Assembly (NCBI RefSeq): GCF_900142385.1 | Contig: NZ_FRAQ01000001.1 | Span: 434,001-498,000 of the forward strand | Origin: Marinobacter antarcticus | Lineage (GTDB): Bacteria > Pseudomonadota > Gammaproteobacteria > Pseudomonadales > Oleiphilaceae | Reading direction: 5' to 3' | Length of the DNA: 64,000 bases | In this document: one piece after another, positions 18,378 through 27,517 of the stretch | Layout: each line of letters opens with the position of its first letter | How positions within the stretch are numbered: the stretch's first letter is position 1 | Made by a program: the position numbers and the translations under genes | Notes under the pieces: model-generated | Database searches by the model: none | Told to the model about the DNA's origin: nothing | What the model saw: only the letters and a program-made list of their open reading frames with translations

Positions 18378-19001
18378 TTAGCGCAGGTCCGGATTCAACG
18401 TGTAGGTTCCGGTAACCCTGGCACTGGCCAGAACATGGCCGGCCATGGCGTTACGCACCGCCTCACCGTCAAACTCTCCGGAAAGACCAAGTGATTCCAC
18501 ATCCAGTGCATGCACTTCGTAGTGATAGTGGTGCAGCAACTCATCATTCCAGGGCGGGCAGGGGCCGTCGTAGCCGCAGTAGGTGCCTGCCATATCAGGG
18601 TTACCGGCCAGAAACTGGGTAAAGTTATTTACGCCGCGCAAGCCCACCGGGCCGAGACCTCCGTCTTTACCTTTGGGCAAAACGCCATCGCTGTCTTCGC
18701 CTTCCGGAATCCGGCTGATGCTGGCGGGAATATCCACCAACAACCAGTGGAAAAAATCCACCCGTGGAATATCTTTTGAAACCGTTTTGCCTTCCTGGTT
18801 TGCATCATCTGCCACACTGGGCACATCCGGATCAAACATCATAACCACAAAGCTTTTCGTGCCTTCCGGTGCACCTTCCCAGAACATGTCCGGGTTCCGG
18901 TTGGGGCCAAAGCTCATGTGATCTTCCGGGTTGAACACGCCGAACGCGAATATCTCCGGGACCGGCTTGCCCTCTTCAATACCCTCAACGTTCAGTTTCA
19001 T
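18378..19001 (-). CDS. YbhB/YbcL family PEBP-like protein
   Basis: 207 residues, cytoplasmic, with PEBP (Raf kinase inhibitor-like) motifs. The DPDVP motif (about 58-62) and the WLLVDIPASISRIPEG segment line the ligand pocket, and GYDGPCPPWND contains the conserved GPCPP. Longer than the E. coli YbhB protein because of inserts near residues 65-80. Ligand and role are unknown. It has its own direction between a convergent hydrolase gene and the divergent ankyrin gene. Confidence 0.87.
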   Translation of the reverse strand: MKLNVEGIEEGKPVPEIFAFGVFNPEDHMSFGPNRNPDMFWEGAPEGTKSFVVMMFDPDVPSVADDANQEGKTVSKDIPRVDFFHWLLVDIPASISRIPEGEDSDGVLPKGKDGGLGPVGLRGVNNFTQFLAGNPDMAGTYCGYDGPCPPWNDELLHHYHYEVHALDVESLGLSGEFDGEAVRNAMAGHVLASARVTGTYTLNPDLR

Positions 19002-19153
19002 GGCGCTTTCTCCTGTCGGTTATTGCAGTTAATTGCTGGGCTCTGTCTAAATGATTGTGCCAGAGACTAACCCATTCTGTGATAATACGTTGTATCAGCG
19101 GTATCGTACGCATGTCCAACCGACCTTCCAGTAACGCGTAAAACGGAGACCAG

Positions 19154-19486
19154 ATGAACGAGCACAAGCCCGGCCAGCCGCAACAACCAGAGAGCCAGCT
19201 GGATGAAGACGCCATCGCCTTCGCCCAGGGGATTTTTGAGCTGGCACGTAACGGCGGCACCAATATGCTGCGCCCTCTGCTGGAAGCGGGAGTACCCGCA
19301 GACATACGCACCAGCGACGGCGACAGCCTGCTGATGCTCGCCGCCGGCAACGGCCATGCAGATACGGTGCAACTTCTGTTGGAAAAAGGCGCCAACCCAG
19401 AGCTACAGGACGCAGACGGTAATACCGCTCTGAGCCTTGCCCGCGCCATGGGTGCACAGGACGTCATCAAACACCTGGAACGCTAA
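19154..19486 (+). CDS. Small ankyrin-repeat protein
   Basis: 110 residues containing about two and a half ankyrin repeats: LLEAGVPADIRTSDGDSLLM, LAAGNGHADTVQLLLEKGANP and LQDADGNTALSLARAMG. There is no signal peptide; it probably mediates protein contacts in the cytoplasm. It is followed 27 bp later by the spermidine-synthase-like gene in the same direction, likely one transcript. Confidence 0.85.
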   Translation: MNEHKPGQPQQPESQLDEDAIAFAQGIFELARNGGTNMLRPLLEAGVPADIRTSDGDSLLMLAAGNGHADTVQLLLEKGANPELQDADGNTALSLARAMGAQDVIKHLER

Positions 19487-19513
19487 GCCTCCGACCTCCT
19501 CAAAGAGCACCGC

Positions 19514-20254
19514 ATGTTCAACAAAGGCGAGATTATTCACCACAGCCGGGACAAACTCGGCAGTATTCTGGTGATCGACTACCGCAAACATCGGGTACTG
19601 ACCTTCAATTCGATATTTGAGCAGAGCAAGATCGACCGGCGATACCCCTACATTCCTGTGCACGAATATAGCCGGGCGATGCTCCTGCCAGCCGCCTTTT
19701 GCCCCCCGCAGCACGTCACCATACTGGGGCTGGGCGGCGGCGTAATGGCCAGTGCTTTTCATCACCTTTATCCGGATTGCCATGTGCACGCGGTTGAACT
19801 GAGGCAGGCGGTGCTGGATGTGGCTCGGGAATACTTCGGGTTACCCGACAGCGAACGCCTGAGCGTGACCATTGCCGATGCCCGCAATGCCCTGAGCGAT
19901 CTTCCCGATGCCATTACCGATATGATCCTGGCAGACCTGTACAGCGCAGACCGTATGAGCCCAGCGCAGGCGCAGCGCCAGTTTGTAGAAAGCTGCAGCC
20001 GGGCACTGAGCCCTGGTGGTTGGCTGGTTCTGAACTACCACCGCGCGCCCGATCCCGAAGGGCCCTACTTCCGCCAGCTGAGAAAGCACTTTGCCACTCT
20101 GCTTATGTTCAAAAGCAAAACCAACAATACCGTTGTGTACGCCAGCAAACAGCCCTTCGACCCTATAAACCCGAAAGATCCCTCTCTTGCCGGCCTGGAA
20201 AAGCGGCTGCCGATCGACTGGAGCCGGCTAATGAGCAGGGTCAGCCGGCTTTGA
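19514..20254 (+). CDS. Spermidine synthase-like SAM-dependent methyltransferase-fold protein
   Basis: 246 residues. The Rossmann-type nucleotide site ILGLGGGVMASAFHHLYP (about 71-88), an acidic HAVELRQAVLDVAREYF helix and ADLYSADRMSP in the catalytic position place it in the spermine/spermidine synthase-like superfamily. The N-terminal RDKLGSILVID / RVLTFNSIFEQS resembles that family's N-terminal beta domain. Polyamine specificity is not demonstrated, and many such stand-alone proteins are uncharacterised. It is downstream of the ankyrin gene and converges with the LOG gene. Confidence 0.8.
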   Translation: MFNKGEIIHHSRDKLGSILVIDYRKHRVLTFNSIFEQSKIDRRYPYIPVHEYSRAMLLPAAFCPPQHVTILGLGGGVMASAFHHLYPDCHVHAVELRQAVLDVAREYFGLPDSERLSVTIADARNALSDLPDAITDMILADLYSADRMSPAQAQRQFVESCSRALSPGGWLVLNYHRAPDPEGPYFRQLRKHFATLLMFKSKTNNTVVYASKQPFDPINPKDPSLAGLEKRLPIDWSRLMSRVSRL

Positions 20255-20279
20255 ATTCAACCGGGGAACTCATACCACC

Positions 20280-20840
20280 TCAGGACCACTTTTCCTGGGG
20301 CGGGGTGTAGTCCCTGAAGCCATCGAGCAGCTCTGTCGGAGTTTTCGCCACCACGATCATGTCCAAGTACTGCTGCTTTACAAACCCGGCGGCTACCATG
20401 GTTTTCACCATGTCCAGCAACGAATCATAAAATCCGTCAACGTTATAGAAAGCACAAGGTTTCCGGTGGAAACCAAGCTGGGCCCAGGTCCAGACCTCGA
20501 AGATTTCTTCCAGCGTGCCGATGCCGCCCGGCAAAGCGACAAAGCTATCGGCCAGCTCGGCCATCTTCGCCTTGCGTTCATGCATGTTGTTCACAACAAA
20601 AAGCTCGGTAAGGTCCGGGTGCGCCAGCTCCCGATTGACCAGATGCTGCGGGATAACGCCATAAACCTTGCCGCCGCTGGCAAGCACGGCATCGGCAATA
20701 ATACCCATCAGGCCGACATGCCCACCGCCAAACACCAGATCTATGCCGTTATTACCGAAGAACTCACCCAGTTCTCTGGCTTTTTCAGCGTACATCGGCT
20801 CACTACCTGAGCGAGAACCACAGTAAACTGCTACTTTCAT
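20280..20840 (-). CDS. LOG family protein (TIGR00730, cytokinin riboside phosphoribohydrolase-like)
   Basis: 186 residues, single-domain LOG fold. It shows the nucleotide-binding start VYCGSRSG, GGGHVGLMG (about 38-46), and the catalytic PGGIGTLEEIFEVWTWAQLG region (about 104-123), which contains the family motif PGGxGTxxE. Relatives cleave nucleoside 5'-monophosphates to base plus ribose phosphate. It is divergent from the NDH-2 gene across a 189 bp region. Confidence 0.92.
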   Translation of the reverse strand: MKVAVYCGSRSGSEPMYAEKARELGEFFGNNGIDLVFGGGHVGLMGIIADAVLASGGKVYGVIPQHLVNRELAHPDLTELFVVNNMHERKAKMAELADSFVALPGGIGTLEEIFEVWTWAQLGFHRKPCAFYNVDGFYDSLLDMVKTMVAAGFVKQQYLDMIVVAKTPTELLDGFRDYTPPQEKWS

Positions 20841-20972
20841 ACTTTCCTGTCTCTTGCTGTGTGTCTAAATAATCGATACGTGTTCCGACCAATTGTGCCG
20901 ACGGCACAGGCCGCGTTAGTATTATTATGGCAGTGTTAGTATCCTACCTTGTAAGCAGGCCCCAGTGACGAC

Positions 20973-21010
20973 AGCCAAGCGTTTTTCTGAAAGAGCGCTT
21001 GGCTTTCTTT
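20973..21010 (+). terminator. Terminator-like hairpin in the NDH-2 leader
   Basis: A 9 bp stem (AGCCAAGCG / CGCTTGGCT, 20973-20981 and 20996-21004) is followed by TTCTTT, 19 bp before the NDH-2 ATG. As no plus-strand gene lies upstream, it may attenuate the NDH-2 message or end a short leader RNA. Confidence 0.45.
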
Positions 21011-21029
21011 ACTTACAGGCCTGATTGCT

Positions 21030-22340
21030 ATGGATAATCTTCACCATATTGTTGTAGTCGGCGGCGGTGCCGGCGGTCTCGAACTTGTTACCAGCCTGGG
21101 CAAGAAGCTTGGTAAAAAGCGCAAAGCACGCATCACCCTCGTTGATGCAGGGCTGACTCACGTCTGGAAACCTCTGCTGCACGAAGTTGCATCCGGTTCT
21201 CTGGACGCCAGCTCCAACGAAATCAACTACCGGGCCCACGCCAGCAAGCACCACTACGAATTCCAGCTTGGGTGCATGAGTGGCCTGAACCGTGAAACCA
21301 AAGAACTGGTGATAGCGCCCTTTCTCGATAGAGATGGCGCAGAGGTGGTTCCCGAACGTCACCTGCAATACGATACGCTGGTTATCGCTGTTGGCAGCAC
21401 TGCCAATGATTTTGGCACCCCTGGCGCTCAGGAAAACTGCCTGTTCCTGGACGGCCTGAAACAGGCTCAGCGCTTTCATGACTTACTGCTCAACGCTTTC
21501 TTGCGCAAAAACCATGAAGCCCTGCAGGGCCGGGATCATATACTGAACATCAGCATTATAGGGGCAGGTGCCACGGGCGTTGAGCTGGCTGCTGAACTGA
21601 GGTTGGCCTCACGAGAATTGCCGGTGTACGGCATGAACCACCTGAAAGCCTCCGATGTCTGCATCACCGTGATCGAGGCAGCCGATCGGATTCTGCCTGC
21701 ACTGCCCGGCCGGCTCTCGGCAGCAGCTACCAAGGAACTTGGGCACCAGCATGTGAACGTTCTGAACGGCCAGCCCGTAAGCGAAATTCGCCCCGGTGTT
21801 GTTGTGCTGAAAGATGGCACGGAGCTGCCCTCGGAAATGACCGTTTGGGCCGCCGGCATCAAGGCACCAGCGTTTCTGGCCAACCTCGATGGCCTGGAAT
21901 CCAACCGTGGCAACCAACTGGTGGTGCACCAGACCCTGCAAACCACCCAGGATACCGATATATTTGCCTTCGGCGACTGCGCCGCCTGCCCCCAACCGAA
22001 TTCCGACCGGCCCGTCGCCCCCCGCGCCCAGGCTGCCCACCAGCAAGCCGATGCCTTGTTTGAAACTCTGTGCAACCGGCTGGAAGGCAAAGACGCCGTA
22101 CCCTTTGTTTACAACGACTACGGCTCGCTGATCAACTTCAGCCGCTATACCACTGTAGGCAACCTGATGGGCAATCTCTCTGGCCGCAGCATGTACATCG
22201 AAGGCAAAGTCGCCCGGCTATTTTATGTATCGCTGTACCGCATGCACCAGGTGGCTCTGCATGGCTTTTTACGCACTGCCGTGATTTGGTTTATGGACAA
22301 GATGAACCGGGCGATGCAGCCGAGGTTGAAGTTGCATTGA
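21030..22340 (+). CDS. ndh: Type II NADH:quinone oxidoreductase (NDH-2)
   Basis: 436 residues. It has an FAD-binding GGGAGG at about 10-15, the family segment THVWKPLLHEVASGSLD (about 43-59), the NAD-binding GAGATGVELAAEL (about 178-190) and the second FAD motif DIFAFGDCA (about 309-317). The C-terminus (LRTAVIWFMDKMNRAMQPRL) is amphipathic and fits monotopic membrane attachment. It oxidises NADH and reduces quinone without pumping protons. A terminator-like hairpin sits in its leader. Confidence 0.92.
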   Translation: MDNLHHIVVVGGGAGGLELVTSLGKKLGKKRKARITLVDAGLTHVWKPLLHEVASGSLDASSNEINYRAHASKHHYEFQLGCMSGLNRETKELVIAPFLDRDGAEVVPERHLQYDTLVIAVGSTANDFGTPGAQENCLFLDGLKQAQRFHDLLLNAFLRKNHEALQGRDHILNISIIGAGATGVELAAELRLASRELPVYGMNHLKASDVCITVIEAADRILPALPGRLSAAATKELGHQHVNVLNGQPVSEIRPGVVVLKDGTELPSEMTVWAAGIKAPAFLANLDGLESNRGNQLVVHQTLQTTQDTDIFAFGDCAACPQPNSDRPVAPRAQAAHQQADALFETLCNRLEGKDAVPFVYNDYGSLINFSRYTTVGNLMGNLSGRSMYIEGKVARLFYVSLYRMHQVALHGFLRTAVIWFMDKMNRAMQPRLKLH

Positions 22341-22592
22341 TAGACTCAACAATGGTGCTCCAGTGAAGGCAGCGGAATGACAACAAGAAAGAAATGATGG
22401 TTTCATGAGAATTGGAAAGGCAACAAAGCAACAGCCATATCCACGAGACATTTCTGGAACGAAGCGGAACCACAATTGAGCTGCCAGGTAAGTTTTCGCC
22501 ATCGCCAGAATTTATACGCTGGCATCGTGAACGCCTTTTCATACAGTGAAAAAGTATAGAAGGATGCGATGCTTAAGCTTGCAAAGCACATT
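22341..22592. other. Convergent intergenic region without a recognisable gene
   Basis: About 250 bp between the converging NDH-2 and methyltransferase genes. Short frames here have no family resemblance or ribosome sites. It is less GC-rich than its flanks. I see no strong terminator. Confidence 0.5.
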
Positions 22593-23195
22593 TTAAACGT
22601 CGAGCCACTCTGGGCTTTTGTGAAAAACCCCATTCACCCAATACTCATCCCGCCCCGGCCTGCGATCAGCGGTTTGCCAGATCGTTATCTTTTTGAGCTG
22701 CTGTAAAGCCCTTGCCCAGCTTTCCAGTTGCACCTCAGTAGCGTCGGTAAAGTCGCGGCCATTGTGTTCGCGCTGGCCCTCACCACGTTTGAAGCTCACG
22801 TATAAAACGCCGCCGGGCTTCAGAGCCTGCCAGAGTTTCGCCAGTGCCTGGGGTATCTGTTGCAAAGGGAGATGGAGCAGGCTGGCGCAGGCCCATATGC
22901 CATCGTAGACCTGATATTCGCTAACCTGATCAAACGTGCGAACGGAAACGGGGTGGCTTATGGCGCTGGATGCAAGATCGGCCAGCTTCTCGGAGGCATC
23001 GAAGGCGGTAACGCGATAGCCTCGGGCCAGAAACTCGCGGGAGTCCCGGCCGGAACCGCAGCCAGCGTCAAAAATGTGGGCGTTTTCGGGCAAGTGGGGT
23101 AAAAACCCATCGTACAACGCAGACATATCCACGTGCAGCGTTTCATTCAGAAACGCCTGTGCATGCTTGTTGTAGTAGGCAACCGATTGGCTCAT
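22593..23195 (-). CDS. Class I SAM-dependent methyltransferase
   Basis: 200 residues from ATG 23195 (AAGGAAG upstream; a longer frame exists but adds non-homologous sequence). SAM motif I reads FDAGCGSGRDSREFLARGY (about 42-60), followed by FDASEKLADLA and LKPGGVLYVSFKRGEGQ. This resembles TehB/UbiE-like small methyltransferases. The substrate is unknown. It stands alone, facing NDH-2. Confidence 0.88.
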   Translation of the reverse strand: MSQSVAYYNKHAQAFLNETLHVDMSALYDGFLPHLPENAHIFDAGCGSGRDSREFLARGYRVTAFDASEKLADLASSAISHPVSVRTFDQVSEYQVYDGIWACASLLHLPLQQIPQALAKLWQALKPGGVLYVSFKRGEGQREHNGRDFTDATEVQLESWARALQQLKKITIWQTADRRPGRDEYWVNGVFHKSPEWLDV

Positions 23196-23601
23196 ACCGG
23201 GAAACTTCCTTTTATTATCGTCAGAGCACAATACAGTCTTGCCTGCGTCGAACGAAGACAAAGGCGTTATTGTGATCAAGCCGTCCCTCAAGAAGTACGG
23301 TATTTTTTCCGCCGAAAGCCCTCGGGGGAATGGTGCGTCCATGAACCACATAGTGGCCGTTTGCATTTCCCGGCCCACACTCACCTGATTTGTAAAAATG
23401 ATTAAACGCTATTCGGCTCGGGAAGCGATCCGCCTGAATCTGTCTTTAACATGGCTCCGACATCGATGATTTGCCACCTATCAAGATGCGTAAAGGTTAT
23501 TCTTACTTGCGCCCTGTAACGTGGCGACGGAGCAGGGTGAACAATCTGCTATTCACTCTTGCTTGTCTACTGGGCCTGCGATGGGCAAAATTGAGGGGCG
23601 A
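23196..23601. other. 406 bp intergenic region between methyltransferase and tRNA
   Basis: It contains the methyltransferase upstream region and the tRNA 3' flank. I find no convincing gene, hairpin or repeat. A minus-strand extension of the methyltransferase frame runs into it without ribosome sites. Confidence 0.5.
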
Positions 23602-23675
23602 TGGAGCGGGTGATGGGAATCGAACCCACGTGTGCAGCTTGGGAAGCTGCCGTTCTACCATTGAACTACACCCGC
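23602..23675 (-). tRNA. tRNA-Gly (CCC anticodon)
   Basis: 74 nt including an encoded 3' CCA. The acceptor arm GCGGGTG pairs with CACCCGC. The D-arm region GTTCAATGGTAGAAC, an anticodon arm with 5 bp stem GCAGC/GCTGC around loop TTCCCAA (anticodon CCC, reading GGG) and the T-arm GTGGGTTCGATTCCCAT are all present. Discriminator base is U, as in bacterial tRNA-Gly. Confidence 0.95.
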
Positions 23676-23697
23676 CAGAAGGCGTGACTACCCGCGC

Positions 23698-23727
23698 AAT
23701 ATAAGCGCTTCAGCCGGTCCCCGGCAA
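23698..23727 (-). promoter_or_regulatory. Putative tRNA-Gly promoter
   Basis: On the minus strand TTGCCG (23722-23727), 18 bp, TATATT (23698-23703), followed by a GC-rich discriminator GCGCGGG, the pattern of stable-RNA promoters. It ends about 22 bp before the mature tRNA 5' end. Confidence 0.5.
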
Positions 23728-23748
23728 GCATTCTCTTTCGGAGTTCTG

Positions 23749-25473
23749 ATGGATCCAACGCTCACCCTGGTAGGTGCCCTGATGATTGTCATCAGCATCG
23801 TTCTGAGCCCGCTTTCCAGCCGGGTCGGTATGCCGGTACTGCTGATTTTTCTGGTGGTGGGCATGATGATGGGCAAAGACGGCCCAGGCGGTATTGAGTT
23901 CGACGATTTCCAGCTCTCTTTCCTTGTCGCTAATCTGGCGCTCGGCGTTATCCTGCTTGATGGCGGCATGCGCACCCGGGCAGAAACCTTCCGTGTGGGT
24001 TTGAAACCCGCACTGGTATTGGCAACTTTTGGTGTTGCCATGACGGCCTTGGGGGCTGCATTCGTCGCCTGGCTGGTGTTCGATCTGCACTGGATGACGG
24101 CCCTGCTCATCGGCTCCATCATCTCATCAACCGACGCGGCAGCCGTATTTTCACTGTTGCAGGGTCGTGGACTGCACTTGAATGAGCGTGTAAGCGCCAC
24201 CCTGGAAATTGAATCCGGCAGCAACGACCCTATGGCGATCTTCCTGACGCTGATGATGGTCACGCTGATTACCAGCGGTGGCGAACACGCTGTCCAGGAC
24301 TCGCTGATTCTGCTGATAAAGCAGTTCAGCATTGGCGGCGTTGGCGGTATCGTCGGCGGTTTTCTGATTGCTGAGCTGGCCAATCGCATTCGCCTGACTC
24401 CGTCTCTTTATCCACTGCTGGTGGTCGCCGCCGGTATTCTGGTGTTTTCTGCCATCAACGCCCTCGGCGGCAGCGGGTTTCTGGCCATCTACCTGTGTGG
24501 CGTTGTGATTGGCAACCGCCAGGTACGGATGATGCCCATGATTCTCCAGGTACACGATGGTCTGGCATGGCTGGCCCAGCTCTGTCTGTTCCTGATTCTT
24601 GGCTTACTGGTTAATCCGTCCGACCTGCTTCCTCTGGCTGGAAGCGGCCTGATACTGGCGCTGGCGCTGATTTTTGTGATTCGTCCATTAACCGTGCTGC
24701 TGACTCTCTGGCCCTTCGGCTTTAACCGGCGTGAGCTTGGATTTATAAGCTGGGTGGGGCTTCGTGGCGCCGTGCCCATTGTTCTGGCCCTTTTCCCGAT
24801 TATTGCCGGCTTGCCCGAGGCACAGCTGGTTTTCCATGCCGCGTTTTTTATTGTGCTGGTGTCCCTGCTGGTTCAGGGAACGACCCTTACACCGCTGGCA
24901 CGTAAGCTGCGCCTGGAAATCCCTGCAAACGGCGAGCCCTTTCGACGTTTGCCGCTGGACGCGCCTGCGGCCGGGGACCACGAGCTGATGCTGTTCCCTT
25001 TACGGGGTGAAAACTGGGAAACACCAAGACTATTGGGCCAGCTGCGCTTTCCGGAAAACACTGCCGTTGCAGGGGTGTTCCGCAATCGGGTCTGCCTGCA
25101 ACCCAATGCAGATCTTGAAGTATCCAGTGGCGATATGGTCGCCATGTTTGCCACGCCCAGCGTGCTGAAGGAGTTGGGCAAGTCACTGAGTGGGCGCCAT
25201 ACACCAAAATATCTTGCAGACAGGGCGTTCTTCGGGGACTTTGTACTGAACGGAGATGCGCTACTCGGTGACGTGGAACAGGTTTATGGCATCGAATTCA
25301 ATGAGCTGCCACCGGAGTTGTCATTGGCGGAGTGCTTTGCGCGGCGCACCAAAGGTCACCCGGTTGTTGGCGATACCGTTGTTCTGGGGCCCGTTACTCT
25401 GGTGGCAAGGGCCACAGAGGCAGACCAGGTTACCAAGGTTGGTCTGAAAATGGACAAGTCACAAAATGCCTGA
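23749..25473 (+). CDS. nhaP2: K+/H+ antiporter of the NhaP2/CvrA type
   Basis: 574 residues. The CPA1 membrane domain (about 1-390) has the ion-site segment SIISSTDAAAVFSLL (about 124-138) and EIESGSNDPMAIFLT (about 158-172). A TrkA-C-like domain follows (about 405-485) and the NhaP2 C-terminal domain ends the protein. It exchanges cytoplasmic K+ (or Na+) for protons, useful for volume and pH control in a salt-adapted cell. It begins 74 bp past the divergent tRNA-Gly gene. Confidence 0.92.
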   Translation: MDPTLTLVGALMIVISIVLSPLSSRVGMPVLLIFLVVGMMMGKDGPGGIEFDDFQLSFLVANLALGVILLDGGMRTRAETFRVGLKPALVLATFGVAMTALGAAFVAWLVFDLHWMTALLIGSIISSTDAAAVFSLLQGRGLHLNERVSATLEIESGSNDPMAIFLTLMMVTLITSGGEHAVQDSLILLIKQFSIGGVGGIVGGFLIAELANRIRLTPSLYPLLVVAAGILVFSAINALGGSGFLAIYLCGVVIGNRQVRMMPMILQVHDGLAWLAQLCLFLILGLLVNPSDLLPLAGSGLILALALIFVIRPLTVLLTLWPFGFNRRELGFISWVGLRGAVPIVLALFPIIAGLPEAQLVFHAAFFIVLVSLLVQGTTLTPLARKLRLEIPANGEPFRRLPLDAPAAGDHELMLFPLRGENWETPRLLGQLRFPENTAVAGVFRNRVCLQPNADLEVSSGDMVAMFATPSVLKELGKSLSGRHTPKYLADRAFFGDFVLNGDALLGDVEQVYGIEFNELPPELSLAECFARRTKGHPVVGDTVVLGPVTLVARATEADQVTKVGLKMDKSQNA

Positions 25474-25581
25474 TATCTGCACCGGATAACCATAAAAGTT
25501 AACAAAACCCCTTAACATCTGGCCAATCGGTTATGTTATAAACAGTCCTGCGTAAAAATTAATCATTGGTAAGTTAAGGTT

Positions 25582-26142
25582 ATGGCTATTCCCCGTTTAT
25601 TAATCCTGTGCCTTCTGGCTCTGTTTTTTTCAGCAAGCTTTCCGGCCTACGGCTCAGAATTGCTGGCCAAGGCAGATTCCCACATGCCGGCAAAGGACGA
25701 TGCGCTAGGCAATTCTCTGGTGGTTAACAAGGTGCTGGTAAAAAAAGAGCAGCGTCGTCTCTATCTGATGAACGGGGAAAAAGTGATCCGGAGTTACCGC
25801 ATATCGCTCGGTGATAATCCGGAGGGGCACAAGCTTTTTGAGGGCGACGAGCGCACGCCAGAAGGCGATTACACGCTGGACTGGCGTAACTCTGGCAGCG
25901 ATTTTTACAAATCCATTCACATTTCCTACCCAAGTGGAAAAGACCGTGAAATGGCGGAAAGCTGGGGTCTGGACCCCGGTGGCAGCATTATGATTCACGG
26001 CCTGCCCAATGGCGCAGAAGACATGGCGTTTGCTTATACAGGCCTCGACTGGACCAACGGCTGCATCGCCGTTAACAATCAGGAGATAGATGAAATCTGG
26101 CAACTGGTCAATGACGGAACACCCATCAGAATCCTCCCCTGA
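25582..26142 (+). CDS. L,D-transpeptidase (YkuD domain), exported
   Basis: 186 residues with a signal peptide (about 1-26, ending PAYGS). The YkuD catalytic domain has the conserved His in MIHGLPNG (about 136-142) and the nucleophilic Cys in WTNGCIAV (about C160). It could form 3-3 cross-links or attach lipoproteins to peptidoglycan. It lies 203 bp before a Braun-type lipoprotein gene whose product ends in Lys, so tethering of that lipoprotein is plausible. Confidence 0.92.
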   Translation: MAIPRLLILCLLALFFSASFPAYGSELLAKADSHMPAKDDALGNSLVVNKVLVKKEQRRLYLMNGEKVIRSYRISLGDNPEGHKLFEGDERTPEGDYTLDWRNSGSDFYKSIHISYPSGKDREMAESWGLDPGGSIMIHGLPNGAEDMAFAYTGLDWTNGCIAVNNQEIDEIWQLVNDGTPIRILP

Positions 26143-26345
26143 TCATTTCTCTATGACACAAGAATTAAGTTGTTGTCACAACCTGAAAAAAATTTACGTA
26201 TACTTAGTTAACATTTCCTCTCAGAGTGTTTTACACTGTTTTACGACTCCGGTAGTCAATGCCTATCGGGCCGAAGCTGAGAGGAAGTCGTCTGAACTGA
26301 CTTTCGGACCAACAGGAAGTAATTCGATCAATAAGGGGATTTATA

Positions 26346-26627
26346 ATGCGTAAACTGACGATCGCCGGAATCGCACTGGCTACTGCTCTGACCGCAGGTT
26401 GTGCAACTACCGACCAGGGCGCTCTCGACGAAGCCAATGCAACTGCCAGCTCTGCTGAGATGACTGCAGATAAGGCAATGAACACCGCTAACAGCGCTGC
26501 CAGCTCTGCTCGTTCTGCACAGAAGACTGCAGACCAGGCCCTGGCCGCTGCTAAAGCAGCTCAGAAGTCTGCTGACGAAGCAAACGAGCGCGCTAAGCGT
26601 ATGCTCGAGCGCTCCAGCCAGAAGTAA
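26346..26627 (+). CDS. Lpp/OprI-like alanine-zipper outer-membrane lipoprotein
   Basis: 93 residues with a lipoprotein signal ending LTAGC (Cys 19 or close). The mature part is a continuous Ala-rich heptad coil (ASSAEMTADKAMNTANSAA and onward) and ends SSQK. The C-terminal Lys is where Lpp of E. coli is joined to peptidoglycan by L,D-transpeptidases. It would form trimeric helices that hold the outer membrane to the wall. A strong terminator follows, fitting an abundant monocistronic mRNA. Confidence 0.92.
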   Translation: MRKLTIAGIALATALTAGCATTDQGALDEANATASSAEMTADKAMNTANSAASSARSAQKTADQALAAAKAAQKSADEANERAKRMLERSSQK

Positions 26628-26646
26628 GGCTGAAGGTTAAGCACTG

Positions 26647-26676
26647 AAAAAAGGCCGGGAATCCCGGCCTTTTTTA
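26647..26676. terminator. Bidirectional intrinsic terminator
   Basis: GGCCGGGA-A-TCCCGGCC stem flanked by A6 and T6 runs. It serves the lipoprotein gene on the plus strand and the slipin/NfeD pair on the minus strand. Confidence 0.9.
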
Positions 26677-26731
26677 TTTCCTCCTCATACTCCCTGCACA
26701 GCGTTTCCAACCAGCCTGATAATACGACGCG

Positions 26732-27517
26732 TTACGACTCCGATTGCTGTGGCTGACTCTTGTCGGTCGCCTTCTCCATAAACATCTTTAGCATGTCTAA
26801 GGGTAGCGGGAAAACAATGGTGGATGAGTTGGTGTTGCTCATATCCGACAAAGTTTGCAGGTAACGCAATTGCATGGCACCGGAATCGGCTGACATCACC
26901 TGCGCAGCTTCCAGCAGCTTTTGAGATGCCTGCAATTCGCCCTCCGCGTGAATCACTTTCGCCCGCCGCTCACGTTCAGCTTCAGCCTGGCGCGCAATAG
27001 CACGAATCATGGATTCATTTAGATCCACATGTTTGATTTCCACGTTGGCGACCTTGATACCCCATTCTTCAGTCTGAGCATCAAGAATCTCCTGAATATC
27101 GGAGTTGAGCCTGTCCCGCTCAGACAGCATTTCATCCAGATCATGCTTACCCAGTACCGATCGCAAGGTGGTCTGGGACAACTGGCTGGTAGCAGCGTTG
27201 AAATCCTCCACCCGGATAATCGCACGCTCTGGATCCACAACCCGAAAATAGAGCACCGCGTTCACCCGCACGGTCACGTTATCCCGGGAAATCACGTCCT
27301 GGCTGGGCACATCCAGTGTGATTACCCGCAAATCCACCCGTACAATCTGCTGAATACCGGGAATCACAATGATCAGCCCAGGGCCTTTTACACCCTGGAA
27401 TCGACCCAGAAAAAACACCACGCCGCGCTGGTACTCCGGCAAAATTTTGATGGCAGAACCCAGAATCAGCAGTAACACTACTATGGGTGCCAGCCAGGGA
27501 ATCAGATCACCGATCAT
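26732..27517 (-). CDS. Slipin (stomatin/SPFH family) membrane protein
   Basis: 261 residues. One N-terminal transmembrane segment (about 6-25) is followed by the SPFH domain ([56 protein letters not shown]). Slipins form membrane microdomain scaffolds and pair with NfeD proteins. It starts inside the end of the nfeD gene (4 bp overlap), so translation is coupled. Confidence 0.93.
   Translation of the reverse strand: MIGDLIPWLAPIVVLLLILGSAIKILPEYQRGVVFFLGRFQGVKGPGLIIVIPGIQQIVRVDLRVITLDVPSQDVISRDNVTVRVNAVLYFRVVDPERAIIRVEDFNAATSQLSQTTLRSVLGKHDLDEMLSERDRLNSDIQEILDAQTEEWGIKVANVEIKHVDLNESMIRAIARQAEAERERRAKVIHAEGELQASQKLLEAAQVMSADSGAMQLRYLQTLSDMSNTNSSTIVFPLPLDMLKMFMEKATDKSQPQQSES

Noticed and set aside
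22403..22633. Minus-strand frame of 76 codons
   Set aside because: It overlaps the 3' end of the methyltransferase and has no recognisable motif or ribosome site.
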